Assembly (NCBI GenBank): GCA_002397315.1 | Contig: DHAE01000020.1 | Location: forward strand, 253,994 to 317,993 | Source: Comamonadaceae bacterium UBA4962 | GTDB lineage: Bacteria; Pseudomonadota; Gammaproteobacteria; Burkholderiales; Burkholderiaceae_C | Reading direction: 5' to 3' | DNA length: 64,000 nucleotides | Shown: positions 16,509 through 24,293 of the stretch, in pieces | Layout: each line of letters opens with the position of its first letter | How positions within the stretch are numbered: position 1 is the first letter of the stretch | Notes under the pieces: generated by a model | Seen by the model: only the letters and a program-made list of their open reading frames with translations | What the model was told of the DNA's origin: nothing | The model's database searches: none | Translations under genes and position numbers: made by a program

Positions 16509-18286
16509 GGGTTCTTTTCTTGGGCGAGTTGGTTCAGGAGGTGGGAGAAGGCCTCTACGGCGAGCTGCATGTCGTCGCTCGTGGTGCTCTCCAGCGGGTT
16601 GTGGCTGATGCCGCCGTTCTGGCCGCGCACGAACAGCATGGCCTGGGGCATGATCTCGTGCAGCTTCATCGCGTCGTGCCCCGCGCCGCTGGGCATGCGG
16701 AAGACGGGCAGGCCCGCGGCCTCGACCGCGGCTTCCCAACGCCGCTGCCAGCCGGCGTCGCTCGGGGCGGCCGATGCGAGCATGGCGCGTTCGGCGGTGT
16801 AGCGCAGCCCGCGGCGCTGGGCGATCGCGGCCAGCTCGGCGAGCACGTCCGCCACCAGCGCATCGCGCTGCGGGTCGGTGGGGGCGCGCAGGTCCAGGCT
16901 GAAGGCGCAGCGGCCGGGCACCACGTTGATGGAGCCGCCGGGCACGTTGAGCTGGCCGATGGTGCCCACCGAGTCGCCGTCCTGCGCGGCGCGGCGCTCC
17001 AGGTAGAGCGCGAGTTCCGCCACGCCGGTGGCCGCGTCGCGGCGGCGGTCCATGGGCGTGGTGCCGGCATGGCTCGCCACGCCCCGCATCTCGCACACGT
17101 AGCGCGCGCTGCCGTTGATGGAGGTGACCACGCCCAGCGGCAGGCCGAGTTCGTTGAGCACCGGGCCCTGTTCGATGTGCACTTCCACGAAGCCCAGGTA
17201 GGCGGCCGCATCGCGCCGCAGCTTCGGGATGTCGTCGATGCACAGGCCCGCGTGCTGCATGGCCTCGCGCAGGGTGATGCCGTCGGCATCGCGCTGGTCC
17301 AGCCATTCGGGGCGGAAGTCGCCGATCAGCGCGCCGGAGCCGAGGAAGGTGGCCTTGTAGCGCTGGCCTTCCTCTTCGGCGAAGCCCACGACCTCGATGC
17401 CGAACGGCAGGCGGCGGCCGGCGCGGTGCAGTTCGCGCACGCAGGCCATGGGAATGAAGATGCCCAGACGCCCGTCGTACTTGCCGCCGTTGCGCACGGT
17501 GTCGTAGTGGCTGCCGGTCATGAGCCATTTCTGGCGCTCGGGATCGGCCGCGTGGTAGCGCCCGACCACGTTGCCCACGGCGTCCACCTCGACCTCGTCG
17601 AAGCCGCAGTCGCGCATCCAGTGGCTGATGCGCTGCGCGCAGGCACGGTGGGCGTCGGTCAGGTAGGTGACGGTGAGCTGGCCCTGCTCCGCGAAGCCCG
17701 GATCGCTGTGCTGCGCGAGTTTTTCCTGCCAGTCCCACACGTCGTTGCCGAGGGTGGGTTCGACGCCGAACTTGTCGTTCAGGCGGATCTCCGCGATGCG
17801 GTGGATGTTGCGCAGCGCTTCGGCGAACTCGGCGTCGGGGTGGCTCTCCAGCCGGCGCGCGAAGGTCTCGATGATCTCCTGGCGCGGCAGGCCCGTGCCG
17901 CGCGGGCCGCGCACCGCCAGGATGAACGGAAAGCCGAAGCGCGCGTTGTAGTCGGTGTTGAGCTGCTGCAGGCGGTCGAATTCCTCGGGCGTGCAGTGCG
18001 TGAGGCCGGCGCGGGACTGCTCGCCCGTGGATTCGGCCGTGAGCGTGCGCGCCACCATGGCCTTGCCGGCGAGTTCCGGGTGGGCGCGGATGAGCGCGAG
18101 CTGCGCGTCGCGCGGGGCCGCATCCAGCACGCGCACCATCGCGTGCTTCAGCTGCGCGAGCGAGCGGAACGGCCGTTCGGCGAGCGCGCCTTCGGCGATC
18201 CAGGGCGAGTGCTCGTAGAGGCCGTCCAGCCATTGCAGGGCGTCGGCCGCAGGCGCGGCGTTGAGCTGGTCGAGGGTCAGGGTCAT
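16505..18286 (-). CDS. uraD: Bifunctional OHCU decarboxylase / allantoate amidohydrolase
   Basis: 593 residues, a natural fusion. Residues 1-165 are OHCU decarboxylase (UraD): HSPWIAEGA, IRAHPELAGK, STGEQSRAGL and FILAVRGPRG carry the catalytic His and substrate contacts, giving S-allantoin. Residues about 175-593 are an AllC/HyuC-type M20 amidohydrolase: GSHYDTVRNGGKYDG, EEEGQRYKATFLGS, VEVHIEQGP, SHAGTTPMDRR, SGAGHDAM and GGISHNPLE hold the metal and substrate residues; it would hydrolyse allantoate to ureidoglycine, CO2 and ammonia. It overlaps puuE upstream and the M20 gene downstream, by 4 bases each. The same fusion is known in Comamonadaceae and annotated as a putative bifunctional enzyme. 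The intermediate step from allantoin to allantoate is supplied by PuuE. Confidence 0.95.
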   Translation of the reverse strand: MTLTLDQLNAAPAADALQWLDGLYEHSPWIAEGALAERPFRSLAQLKHAMVRVLDAAPRDAQLALIRAHPELAGKAMVARTLTAESTGEQSRAGLTHCTPEEFDRLQQLNTDYNARFGFPFILAVRGPRGTGLPRQEIIETFARRLESHPDAEFAEALRNIHRIAEIRLNDKFGVEPTLGNDVWDWQEKLAQHSDPGFAEQGQLTVTYLTDAHRACAQRISHWMRDCGFDEVEVDAVGNVVGRYHAADPERQKWLMTGSHYDTVRNGGKYDGRLGIFIPMACVRELHRAGRRLPFGIEVVGFAEEEGQRYKATFLGSGALIGDFRPEWLDQRDADGITLREAMQHAGLCIDDIPKLRRDAAAYLGFVEVHIEQGPVLNELGLPLGVVTSINGSARYVCEMRGVASHAGTTPMDRRRDAATGVAELALYLERRAAQDGDSVGTIGQLNVPGGSINVVPGRCAFSLDLRAPTDPQRDALVADVLAELAAIAQRRGLRYTAERAMLASAAPSDAGWQRRWEAAVEAAGLPVFRMPSGAGHDAMKLHEIMPQAMLFVRGQNGGISHNPLESTTSDDMQLAVEAFSHLLNQLAQEKNP

Positions 18287-19251
18287 GGCGTCACCTTCGG
18301 GCAGGGATGGGTCGCGGCCCAGTGGCGCGCGAGGTCGATGCGGCGGCACACCCAGACGTCGTCGTGGCGCTGGATGTGGTCGAGGAAGCGCTGCAGCGCC
18401 GTGATGCGGCCGGGGCGGCCCAGCAGGCGGCAGTGCATGCCGATGCTCATCATCTTGGGCCGGTCGTCGCCGGCCGGATCGCCTTCGGCGTACAGCGCAT
18501 CGAAGGTGTCCTTCATGTACTGGAAGAACGGATCGGCGTGCGAGTAGCCCTGAGGCAGCGCGAACCGCATGTCGTTGCAGTCGAGCGTGTAGGGCACGAT
18601 GAGCTGCGTGGCGTCGGTGCCGTCGGTCTTTCTCACCTTCATCCAGAAGGGCAGGTCGTCGCCGTAGTAGTCGCTGTCGTAGGCGAAGCCGCCGTAGTCG
18701 GCCACGAGGCGGCGGGTGTTGGGGCTGTCGCGGCCGGTGTACCAGCCCAGCGGCCGGCTGCCGGTGAGCCGCGTGAGGATGTCCATGGCCTCGGCCATGT
18801 GGGCGCGCTCCACCTCCTCGGGCACGTTCTGGTAGTGGATCCACTTCAGGCCGTGGCAGGCGATGTCGTGGCCCAGTTCGCCGAAGGCGGCGGCCACCTC
18901 GGGATGGCGCTGCAGCGCGGTGGCCACGCCGAACACGGTGAGCGGCAGGCCGCGGCGCTCGAACTCGCGCAGCAGGCGCCACACGCCCGCGCGCGAGCCG
19001 TATTCGTAGATGCCTTCCATGCTGATGTGGCGGTCGGGGTAGCTCGCCGGGTTGAACATCTCCGAGAGGAACTGTTCGCTGCCCGCGTCGCCGTGCAGCG
19101 TGGCGTTCTCGCCGCCTTCCTCGTAGTTCAGCACGAACTGCACGGCGATGCGCGCGCCGCCGGGCCAGCGGGCGTGCGGCGGGTTGCGGCCATAGCCTGC
19201 GAGGTCGCGCGGGTAGGGCAGGGTGGCGTCGTAGAGCGGCGATGCGGTCAT
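18283..19251 (-). CDS. puuE: Cofactor-independent allantoinase PuuE
   Basis: 322 residues, a polysaccharide-deacetylase-fold allantoinase. It opens YPRDLAGYGRNPPHARWPGGARIAVQFVLNYEEGGE (in pieces), characteristic of PuuE, with later GHDIACHGLKWIHY and GWYTGRDSPNTRRL. It hydrolyses allantoin to allantoate and is unrelated to the zinc amidohydrolase AllB. First gene of the three-gene operon after the GntR gene (45 bases away); its stop overlaps the start of uraD-allC. Confidence 0.95.
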   Translation of the reverse strand: MTASPLYDATLPYPRDLAGYGRNPPHARWPGGARIAVQFVLNYEEGGENATLHGDAGSEQFLSEMFNPASYPDRHISMEGIYEYGSRAGVWRLLREFERRGLPLTVFGVATALQRHPEVAAAFGELGHDIACHGLKWIHYQNVPEEVERAHMAEAMDILTRLTGSRPLGWYTGRDSPNTRRLVADYGGFAYDSDYYGDDLPFWMKVRKTDGTDATQLIVPYTLDCNDMRFALPQGYSHADPFFQYMKDTFDALYAEGDPAGDDRPKMMSIGMHCRLLGRPGRITALQRFLDHIQRHDDVWVCRRIDLARHWAATHPCPKVTP

Positions 19252-19296
19252 GTCGGTGGATCGGTGTGGAATCGGGGCGTGGAAGAGGGCGGCGCG

Positions 19297-19962
19297 TCAG
19301 GACAGCGCGCGGGACAGTTCGTTGGGCGGGTGCGCGCGGTCGAAGGCCAGGCTGGCCTCCACGTGGCGCAGGTGCTCGTCCATCAGGCGCACGGCCAGGT
19401 CCGCATCGCGCGCGGCCAGCGCCTTGACGATGTGGCCGTGCTCCTCGTGCGAATGGGCGGCCTCGGCGGCGCTCTGGTACATGAGCGTGATGAGCGCGCA
19501 GCGCGAGATCAGCTCGCCCAGCAACTGCGCGAGCACCTCGTTGCCCATGAGTTCGGCCATGCGCACGTGGAAGTCGCCCAGCAGCTCGGTGCGGCCCGGC
19601 ACGTCGGCCTGCTCCACCGCCTGCTGCTCGCGGGCCACGTGCTCGCGCAGGGCGCGGATGCGCGCAGGCGTCACCTCGCGCACGAAGGCGCGCGTCATCT
19701 CGGCCTCGAGCATGCGGCGCACGGCGAACACCTGGCGCGCCTCTTCGGCCGACGGCGCCGCCACGAAGGCGCCGCGCGCGGGCTCCAGCGTGACGAGCCG
19801 GTTCTGCGACAGTTGGAAGAGCGCCTGCCGCACCAGCGTGCGCGACACGCCGAAATGGTCCGCGAGCTTCTGCTCGGCCAGTTTGGCGCCGGGCTGCAGC
19901 CGGTGCTCCACGATGGCCTTGGTCAGGCTCGCGACGATGGCGCTGGTGGTCGAAGTCTCCAT
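19297..19962 (-). CDS. GntR family regulator (FadR/FCD subfamily) of the allantoin genes
   Basis: 221 residues: winged helix (about 5-70; LADHFGVSRTLVRQALFQLSQ) and FCD domain (about 75-210; GDFHVRMAEL, HEEHGHIVKAL, MDEHLRHVEA hold the metal or ligand residues). The start METSTTS is used. It shares wide similarity with the paralogue at 8340, especially EEARQVFAVRRMLEAE. It lies head to head with ttuD and directly before puuE. Operator D, 31 bases before its start, probably gives autoregulation. Effector unknown; an allantoin-pathway intermediate is likely. Confidence 0.93.
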   Translation of the reverse strand: METSTTSAIVASLTKAIVEHRLQPGAKLAEQKLADHFGVSRTLVRQALFQLSQNRLVTLEPARGAFVAAPSAEEARQVFAVRRMLEAEMTRAFVREVTPARIRALREHVAREQQAVEQADVPGRTELLGDFHVRMAELMGNEVLAQLLGELISRCALITLMYQSAAEAAHSHEEHGHIVKALAARDADLAVRLMDEHLRHVEASLAFDRAHPPNELSRALS

Positions 19963-19992
19963 CGGGCCATGATAGCCGCCGCAGCCGGATTT

Positions 19993-20013
19993 TGTATGCA
20001 GTTTTTGTGCACC
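19993..20013. promoter_or_regulatory. Operator site D of a shared purine regulon
   Basis: Half-sites TGTATGC and GTGCACC around AGTTTTT; on the other strand the A-rich spacer runs the same way as in sites A-C. It is between the divergent gntR (19962) and ttuD (20088) genes and could control both. Confidence 0.7.
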
Positions 20014-20087
20014 ATAAGCGGGATCGGCATCGGGGCATACCCGCACCGGGGCGGTGCGCCGGGGCCGCCTTGCGCCAGAATCCGCGC

Positions 20088-21440
20088 ATGACCCTCCCCG
20101 CCCTGCCGTCTGCTGCTGCCGCTGTCCCGTCGCCCGTGCCCGATCCCGCCGCCGACCCCGCGCGCTTCCTGCGTCACCTCTACGACGTGGCCGTGCGGAC
20201 CGCCCTGCCCTCGGTGCGCATGGCCGCGCACCTGCCCGCCCCGCCACGGGGCCGCACGCTGGTGCTGGGAGCCGGCAAGGCCGGGGCCTCGATGGTGCAT
20301 GCGCTCGAGGCACTGTGGCCGGCCGAGGTGCCGCTCTCCGGGCTGGTCGTGACGCGCTACGGCCACGTGCCGCCGCGGCCTGTGGGCGCGCCTGCGCGCA
20401 TCGAGATCGTGGAGGCCGCGCACCCGGTGCCGGACGCGGCAGGCGAGGCGGCGGCGCGGCGCATGCTGGAGCTGGCGCAGGGGCTCACCGCCGACGATCT
20501 CGTGATCTGCCTGATCTCGGGCGGCGGCTCCGCGCTGCTCACGCTGCCGGCCGAAGGCCTGGCGCTGGAGGACAAGCAGCGCATCCACCGGGCGCTGCTG
20601 GAGAGCGGTGCGGGCATCGCGGACATGAACTGCGTGCGCAAGCACCTCTCGCGCATCAAGGGCGGGCGGCTGGCCGCGGCCTGCGCGCCCGCGCGCGTCG
20701 TGACGCTCGCGATCAGCGACGTGCCGGGCGACGATCCGGCGGTGATCGCGAGCGGCCCCACGGTGCCGGATGCGACGACCTGCGCCGATGCGCTGCGTAT
20801 CCTGGACCGCCATGGCATCGGCCTGCCGGCGGCCGTGCGCGTGGCGCTGCAGGCCGGTGCGCTGGAGACGCCCAAGCCCGTGCCGGGCCAGGCGCCGCAG
20901 GTGCACCTGATCGCCACGCCGCGCCAGTCGCTGGAGGCGGCGGCCGCGGCAGCACGCTCCGCGGGCCTGGCGGTGCACGTCCTGTCGGACGAGATGGAGG
21001 GCGAATCGCGCGAAGTGGGCGCCGTGCATGCCGCGCTGGCCCGCTCGGTGGCGCGCCACGGTACGCCGTTCGCGCGGTCCTGCGTCATCCTCTCGGGCGG
21101 CGAGACCACGGTGACGGTGCGGGCGCGCCCACCGGGCAGCGCACGCGGACGGGGCGGGCGCGCCGGGGAGTTCTGCCTGGGGCTGGCGCGCGCGCTGCAG
21201 GGCCAGGAGGGCGTCTGGGCGCTGGCGGCCGATACCGACGGCATCGACGGCGTGGAGGACAACGCCGGTGCGCGGGTGACGCCCGATACGCTCGCGCGCG
21301 CGGCCGCGGCGGGCCTGCGCGTGGACGATCATCTGGCGCGCAACGACGCCTACGGTTTTTTCGAAGCGCTCGGCGATCTGGTCGTCACCGGGCCGACGCA
21401 CACGAACGTGAACGACTTCCGCGCGCTGCTGGTGCTGTAG
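20088..21440 (+). CDS. ttuD: Glycerate kinase (MOFRL family)
   Basis: 450 residues. LVLGAGKAGASMVHALE near residue 65, ISGGGSALL, MNCVRKHLSRIKGGRLA and the C-terminal MOFRL domain (about 330-445; ILSGGETTVTV, AADTDGIDG, PTHTNVNDF) define the class II glycerate 2-kinase/hydroxypyruvate reductase-associated family. It phosphorylates glycerate, the last step of glyoxylate assimilation from ureidoglycolate through tartronate semialdehyde. It diverges from the GntR gene across operator D. Three other ATGs are absent upstream in frame with any family sequence, so this start is used. Confidence 0.92.
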   Translation: MTLPALPSAAAAVPSPVPDPAADPARFLRHLYDVAVRTALPSVRMAAHLPAPPRGRTLVLGAGKAGASMVHALEALWPAEVPLSGLVVTRYGHVPPRPVGAPARIEIVEAAHPVPDAAGEAAARRMLELAQGLTADDLVICLISGGGSALLTLPAEGLALEDKQRIHRALLESGAGIADMNCVRKHLSRIKGGRLAAACAPARVVTLAISDVPGDDPAVIASGPTVPDATTCADALRILDRHGIGLPAAVRVALQAGALETPKPVPGQAPQVHLIATPRQSLEAAAAAARSAGLAVHVLSDEMEGESREVGAVHAALARSVARHGTPFARSCVILSGGETTVTVRARPPGSARGRGGRAGEFCLGLARALQGQEGVWALAADTDGIDGVEDNAGARVTPDTLARAAAAGLRVDDHLARNDAYGFFEALGDLVVTGPTHTNVNDFRALLVL

Positions 21441-21502
21441 CAGGAGTTTTTCCCCGAGTGCGCGGCGGGGAGGCGCGCGAGATGTCTGCGGTGTACGCGC
21501 CC

Positions 21503-22491
21503 CTACGCCAGGGGATCGACCACGAAGGCCGGCAGCGGCACCTGGGCCTGCAGGCTGCGCCGGTAGCAGTCGGCCACGTCCAGCGCTTCGGCGATCGTCA
21601 CGTGCATGTCGATGTAGCGGTAGGTGCCCAGCCGGCCGAGGAAGGTGACTCCGCTTTCGTCCCGGGCACGCTCCACGTAGTGCGCCAGCAGTGCCTTTTC
21701 CGCGACGAGCCGGATGGGATAGTAGGCGTGTCGTCCGGCCCGCAGAAGCGGCTGTATTCCTTGAAGGTCACGGTTTTCGCATGCTGCTCCCAGGCCTCGA
21801 ACTGGCTCGCGGTCTCCCGTGCGGCGGCGTCGCTGTCAGCGGGACCGGCGCCGAGCGGCGGCTCGACATGGATGGCCGGGTCGGTGTGCACGATGCGCGC
21901 GCCGGGCGCGACGGACCAGAGGGCGTCGATGCCGCGCAGCGCCGCTCGCACCAGGGTCCGCTTGAGTTCGGGGCCCTTTTCGGGCACCGGCGGCCGGCAG
22001 GGTTGGATCAGGTCCGTGCTGGTGGCGGCCCAGGCGAGAAAGGAGATCTCGTTGACCGGCTGGTAGACGGGGGGAGGACCCACGACGTCCGCGATCAGTT
22101 CGGCGACCAGCCTGCAGTGCCTGGAAAACGCATCGATGAATTGCCCGGGCCGGGCGAGCGGGTCCAGCCGGTCCGGCCAGCCGTAGTGCATCAGGCTCCA
22201 CACCACCTGCAGGCCCTGGGATGCGGCCGCTCGCGCCTGTGCCTGCAGCGACAGCATCGCCGCCGCGCCGCCTGCTTCGAAAATCCGCCACCCGATGCTT
22301 TCCCGGACGACATGCAGGCCCAGGCGTTTCGCTGCCGCGTAGTCTTCCGCGAACCGTACCGCATGTCCGTTGCGCATGTTCGGGTCCAGCGGCTGCCCGT
22401 GGCCGTTGACGTGGTCGGCGCCTTCGAACCCGCCCATCCAGAACCCGAGGAAAGGCGAGGCATCGGGGCCGTGTCCTGCGGCAGCGGGCAC
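21503..22491 (-). pseudogene. Decayed chimera: GH1-like glycosidase head joined to UDP-galactopyranose mutase tail, frameshifted
   Basis: From a probable GTG start, the first 230 or so codons encode a beta-glucosidase-like segment (FLGFWMGGFEGADHVNGHG, ESIGWRIFE, WSLMHYGWPD, YQPVNEISF). At about 21785-21795 it changes into the C-terminal part of UDP-galactopyranose mutase (KTVTFKEYSRFCGPDDTP). A one-base frameshift near 21725 then breaks the frame; in the second frame YYPIRLVAEKALLAHY, FLGRLGTYRYIDMH and IAEALDVA run to a stop at 21503. The FAD-binding two thirds of the mutase are missing. Most likely a deletion joined two neighbouring polysaccharide genes and the result then decayed. No cell-surface polysaccharide genes remain nearby. 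Confidence 0.8.
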
Positions 22492-22510
22492 GGTGAGGCT
22501 CCCGGTGCGC

Positions 22511-23005
22511 TCAGCGATCCGTGGCCTCTTCGATCGCCGCGGCCTGGCCCAGCATGCCGAGCCGCTCGTCCGTCGCTTTCTCTTCCGCCAGCGACGCCTG
22601 GAGCAGCGGCACCGCGCCCTCGTAGCCGAGCTTGGTCGCCAGCAGCACCAGGGTGGTGTAGCTCGCGATCTCGTAGTGTTCCGCCCGCTGTCCGGCACCG
22701 ATCAGCGCGACGTCGAGCACGGGGCCCTTGGCGATTCCCTCGATCAGGTCGTTGCCTTCCTCGACCAGGCCTTCCATCGCCGCGCACTTGACGCGCTTGA
22801 GCTTGAGGCCGGCGACCGCCACCAGTTCATCGATGCGCTCGACCTGGCCGCGGGTTTCCTCCAGATGGTCCAGGAACGCCTGCGAAAGCTCTTCGGACGT
22901 GGCAGCCCGCGCCATTTTCGGCAGCGAGCGGGTCATCTGCTTTTCTGCGCTGTAGGTGTCCGACAGCTCGTGGATGAAAAGGTCTGCGACGGTTTTGATG
23001 GCCAT
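22511..23005 (-). CDS. DUF892 / YciE-YciF ferritin-like protein
   Basis: 164 residues, four-helix ferritin-like fold of the YciE/YciF family: AIKTVADLFIHELSDTYSAEKQM in pieces, HLEETRGQVERID, GQRAEHYEIASY and a closing helix with EEKATDERL. The Glu/His pattern (E, ExxH) suggests a di-metal site. The family is linked to general stress responses, and its exact function is unknown. Its stop is 20 bases from the start of the decayed glycosidase remnant. Start MAIKTVADLF. Confidence 0.9.
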   Translation of the reverse strand: MAIKTVADLFIHELSDTYSAEKQMTRSLPKMARAATSEELSQAFLDHLEETRGQVERIDELVAVAGLKLKRVKCAAMEGLVEEGNDLIEGIAKGPVLDVALIGAGQRAEHYEIASYTTLVLLATKLGYEGAVPLLQASLAEEKATDERLGMLGQAAAIEEATDR

Positions 23006-23304
23006 GGTGTTTTTTCCGTAAAGTGAAAAACCATGGTGCGCCCCGCCGCATGCCCGGGACCGTGGGACAGTACGCCGCATACAGATGGCGGGCGGAGCGG
23101 GCCGGCATCCGGGCATTGCGGCAGCTGCGTAGGACGGCGAGCACGCGGGGACAGGCGTAATTGCTGCACTGCCGCAGGGGAGGGGCGTCCATAGTGGGGC
23201 GGATGCCGGGCGTCGCAGGCCACGGCGCATCGGCTTGCGCCGCACCGGCGCAGCCGCGCACAGCGCCCGCGGGGCGCGCCGGCGAAAAATTACCGAAAGC
23301 ACGA

Positions 23305-24270
23305 ATGATCGAATTTCCCACCCTCACGGCCGATGCCGCCCGGTCCGCGCACTTGGTCCCGTTGCCCTACACCCTGCCGGACCATATGGACGCCGAACAG
23401 TGGACACGCGGGACGTTCTCGCACCGCGGCCGCACGATCGCGTACTGGCTGTACCTTCCAAAGCGCACGGAAGACGCACCGGAATGCCCGCTGGTGGTCA
23501 TGCTCCACGGCTGCGGTCAAGATGCCGGCGATTTCGCGGCCGGCACGCAAATGCATGTGCACTCGGGCGGCGCCGGGGTGGCGGTGCTGTACCCGGAACA
23601 GGCGCAATGGGACAACGCGTACCGGTGCTGGAACTGGTACAAGCCGCAGCACCAGGCGCGGGATGGAGGCGAGCCCGCCCTGCTGGCGGCGCTGGCGCTG
23701 TCGGTCGCCGGGGAGCACCGGGTGGACCGGTCCCGCATGTTCGTGGCGGGACTGTCGGCCGGCGGCGCCATGGCGGACATCCTCGGATGCGGCTACCCCG
23801 ACATCTTCGCCGCCGTGGGCGTGCATTCCGGCCTGCGTGCGGGCGCGGCGAGCGATGCGATGTCGGCGCTCTCCGTGATGCGCAGTGGAAGCCCCGGAGC
23901 CGGCGGGACCGCGGGCCGCGGATGCGCGGTGCCGACGATCGTGTTCCACGGCGATGGCGACACGACCGTGCACCCCGGCAATGGCTGCGCCGTCGTCGAC
24001 GCGGCGGTGAAGGCCCACGAGAGCGAAACCCTGCAGGCCCTGTTTCCGCAGGCGACCGCGGGTGTCTCGGTGCGGGGCAGGCGGTTCACCCGAACGGTCT
24101 ACCAGGACGGCATGGGGCGATGCGGCGCCGAGCTGTGGGAGCTCCACGGCGCGGGCCACGCGTGGTCCGGCGGCGACGGGCAGGGCTCCTTCACCGACAC
24201 GGACGGGGTGGATGCCAGCGCGGAAATGCTGCGGTTCTTTCTCGCCCACCCGATGCCGGCCGTGGCCTGA
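23305..24270 (+). CDS. PHB depolymerase family esterase
   Basis: 321 residues, alpha/beta hydrolase of the Esterase_PHB/LpqC group. VVMLHGCGQDAGDFAAGTQM carries the oxyanion hole; the nucleophile S151 is in GLSAGGAM, the Asp is in FHGDGDTTVHP (about 217-219) and H285 is in GAGHAWSGG. No signal peptide follows the chosen start MIEFPTLTAD, so it is predicted cytoplasmic. An in-frame upstream start would add unrelated residues. Members cleave polyhydroxyalkanoate, feruloyl or acetyl esters; the substrate is open. It ends 23 bases before the convergent ggt gene. Confidence 0.88.
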   Translation: MIEFPTLTADAARSAHLVPLPYTLPDHMDAEQWTRGTFSHRGRTIAYWLYLPKRTEDAPECPLVVMLHGCGQDAGDFAAGTQMHVHSGGAGVAVLYPEQAQWDNAYRCWNWYKPQHQARDGGEPALLAALALSVAGEHRVDRSRMFVAGLSAGGAMADILGCGYPDIFAAVGVHSGLRAGAASDAMSALSVMRSGSPGAGGTAGRGCAVPTIVFHGDGDTTVHPGNGCAVVDAAVKAHESETLQALFPQATAGVSVRGRRFTRTVYQDGMGRCGAELWELHGAGHAWSGGDGQGSFTDTDGVDASAEMLRFFLAHPMPAVA

Positions 24271-24271
24271 C

Positions 24272-24291
24272 GGCGGCAGGGCGCCGCCCTG
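24272..24291. terminator. Possible bidirectional terminator between convergent genes
   Basis: The 23-base gap is filled by overlapping hairpins (GGCGGC/GCCGCC and CAGGGC/GCCCTG). There is no U tract, so the assignment is tentative. Confidence 0.35.
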
Positions 24292-24293
24292 CG

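Noticed and set aside
23077..23100. GCATACA-containing stretch before the esterase gene
   Set aside because: It is a short match to the shared promoter end only; no second half-site or matching -35 block.
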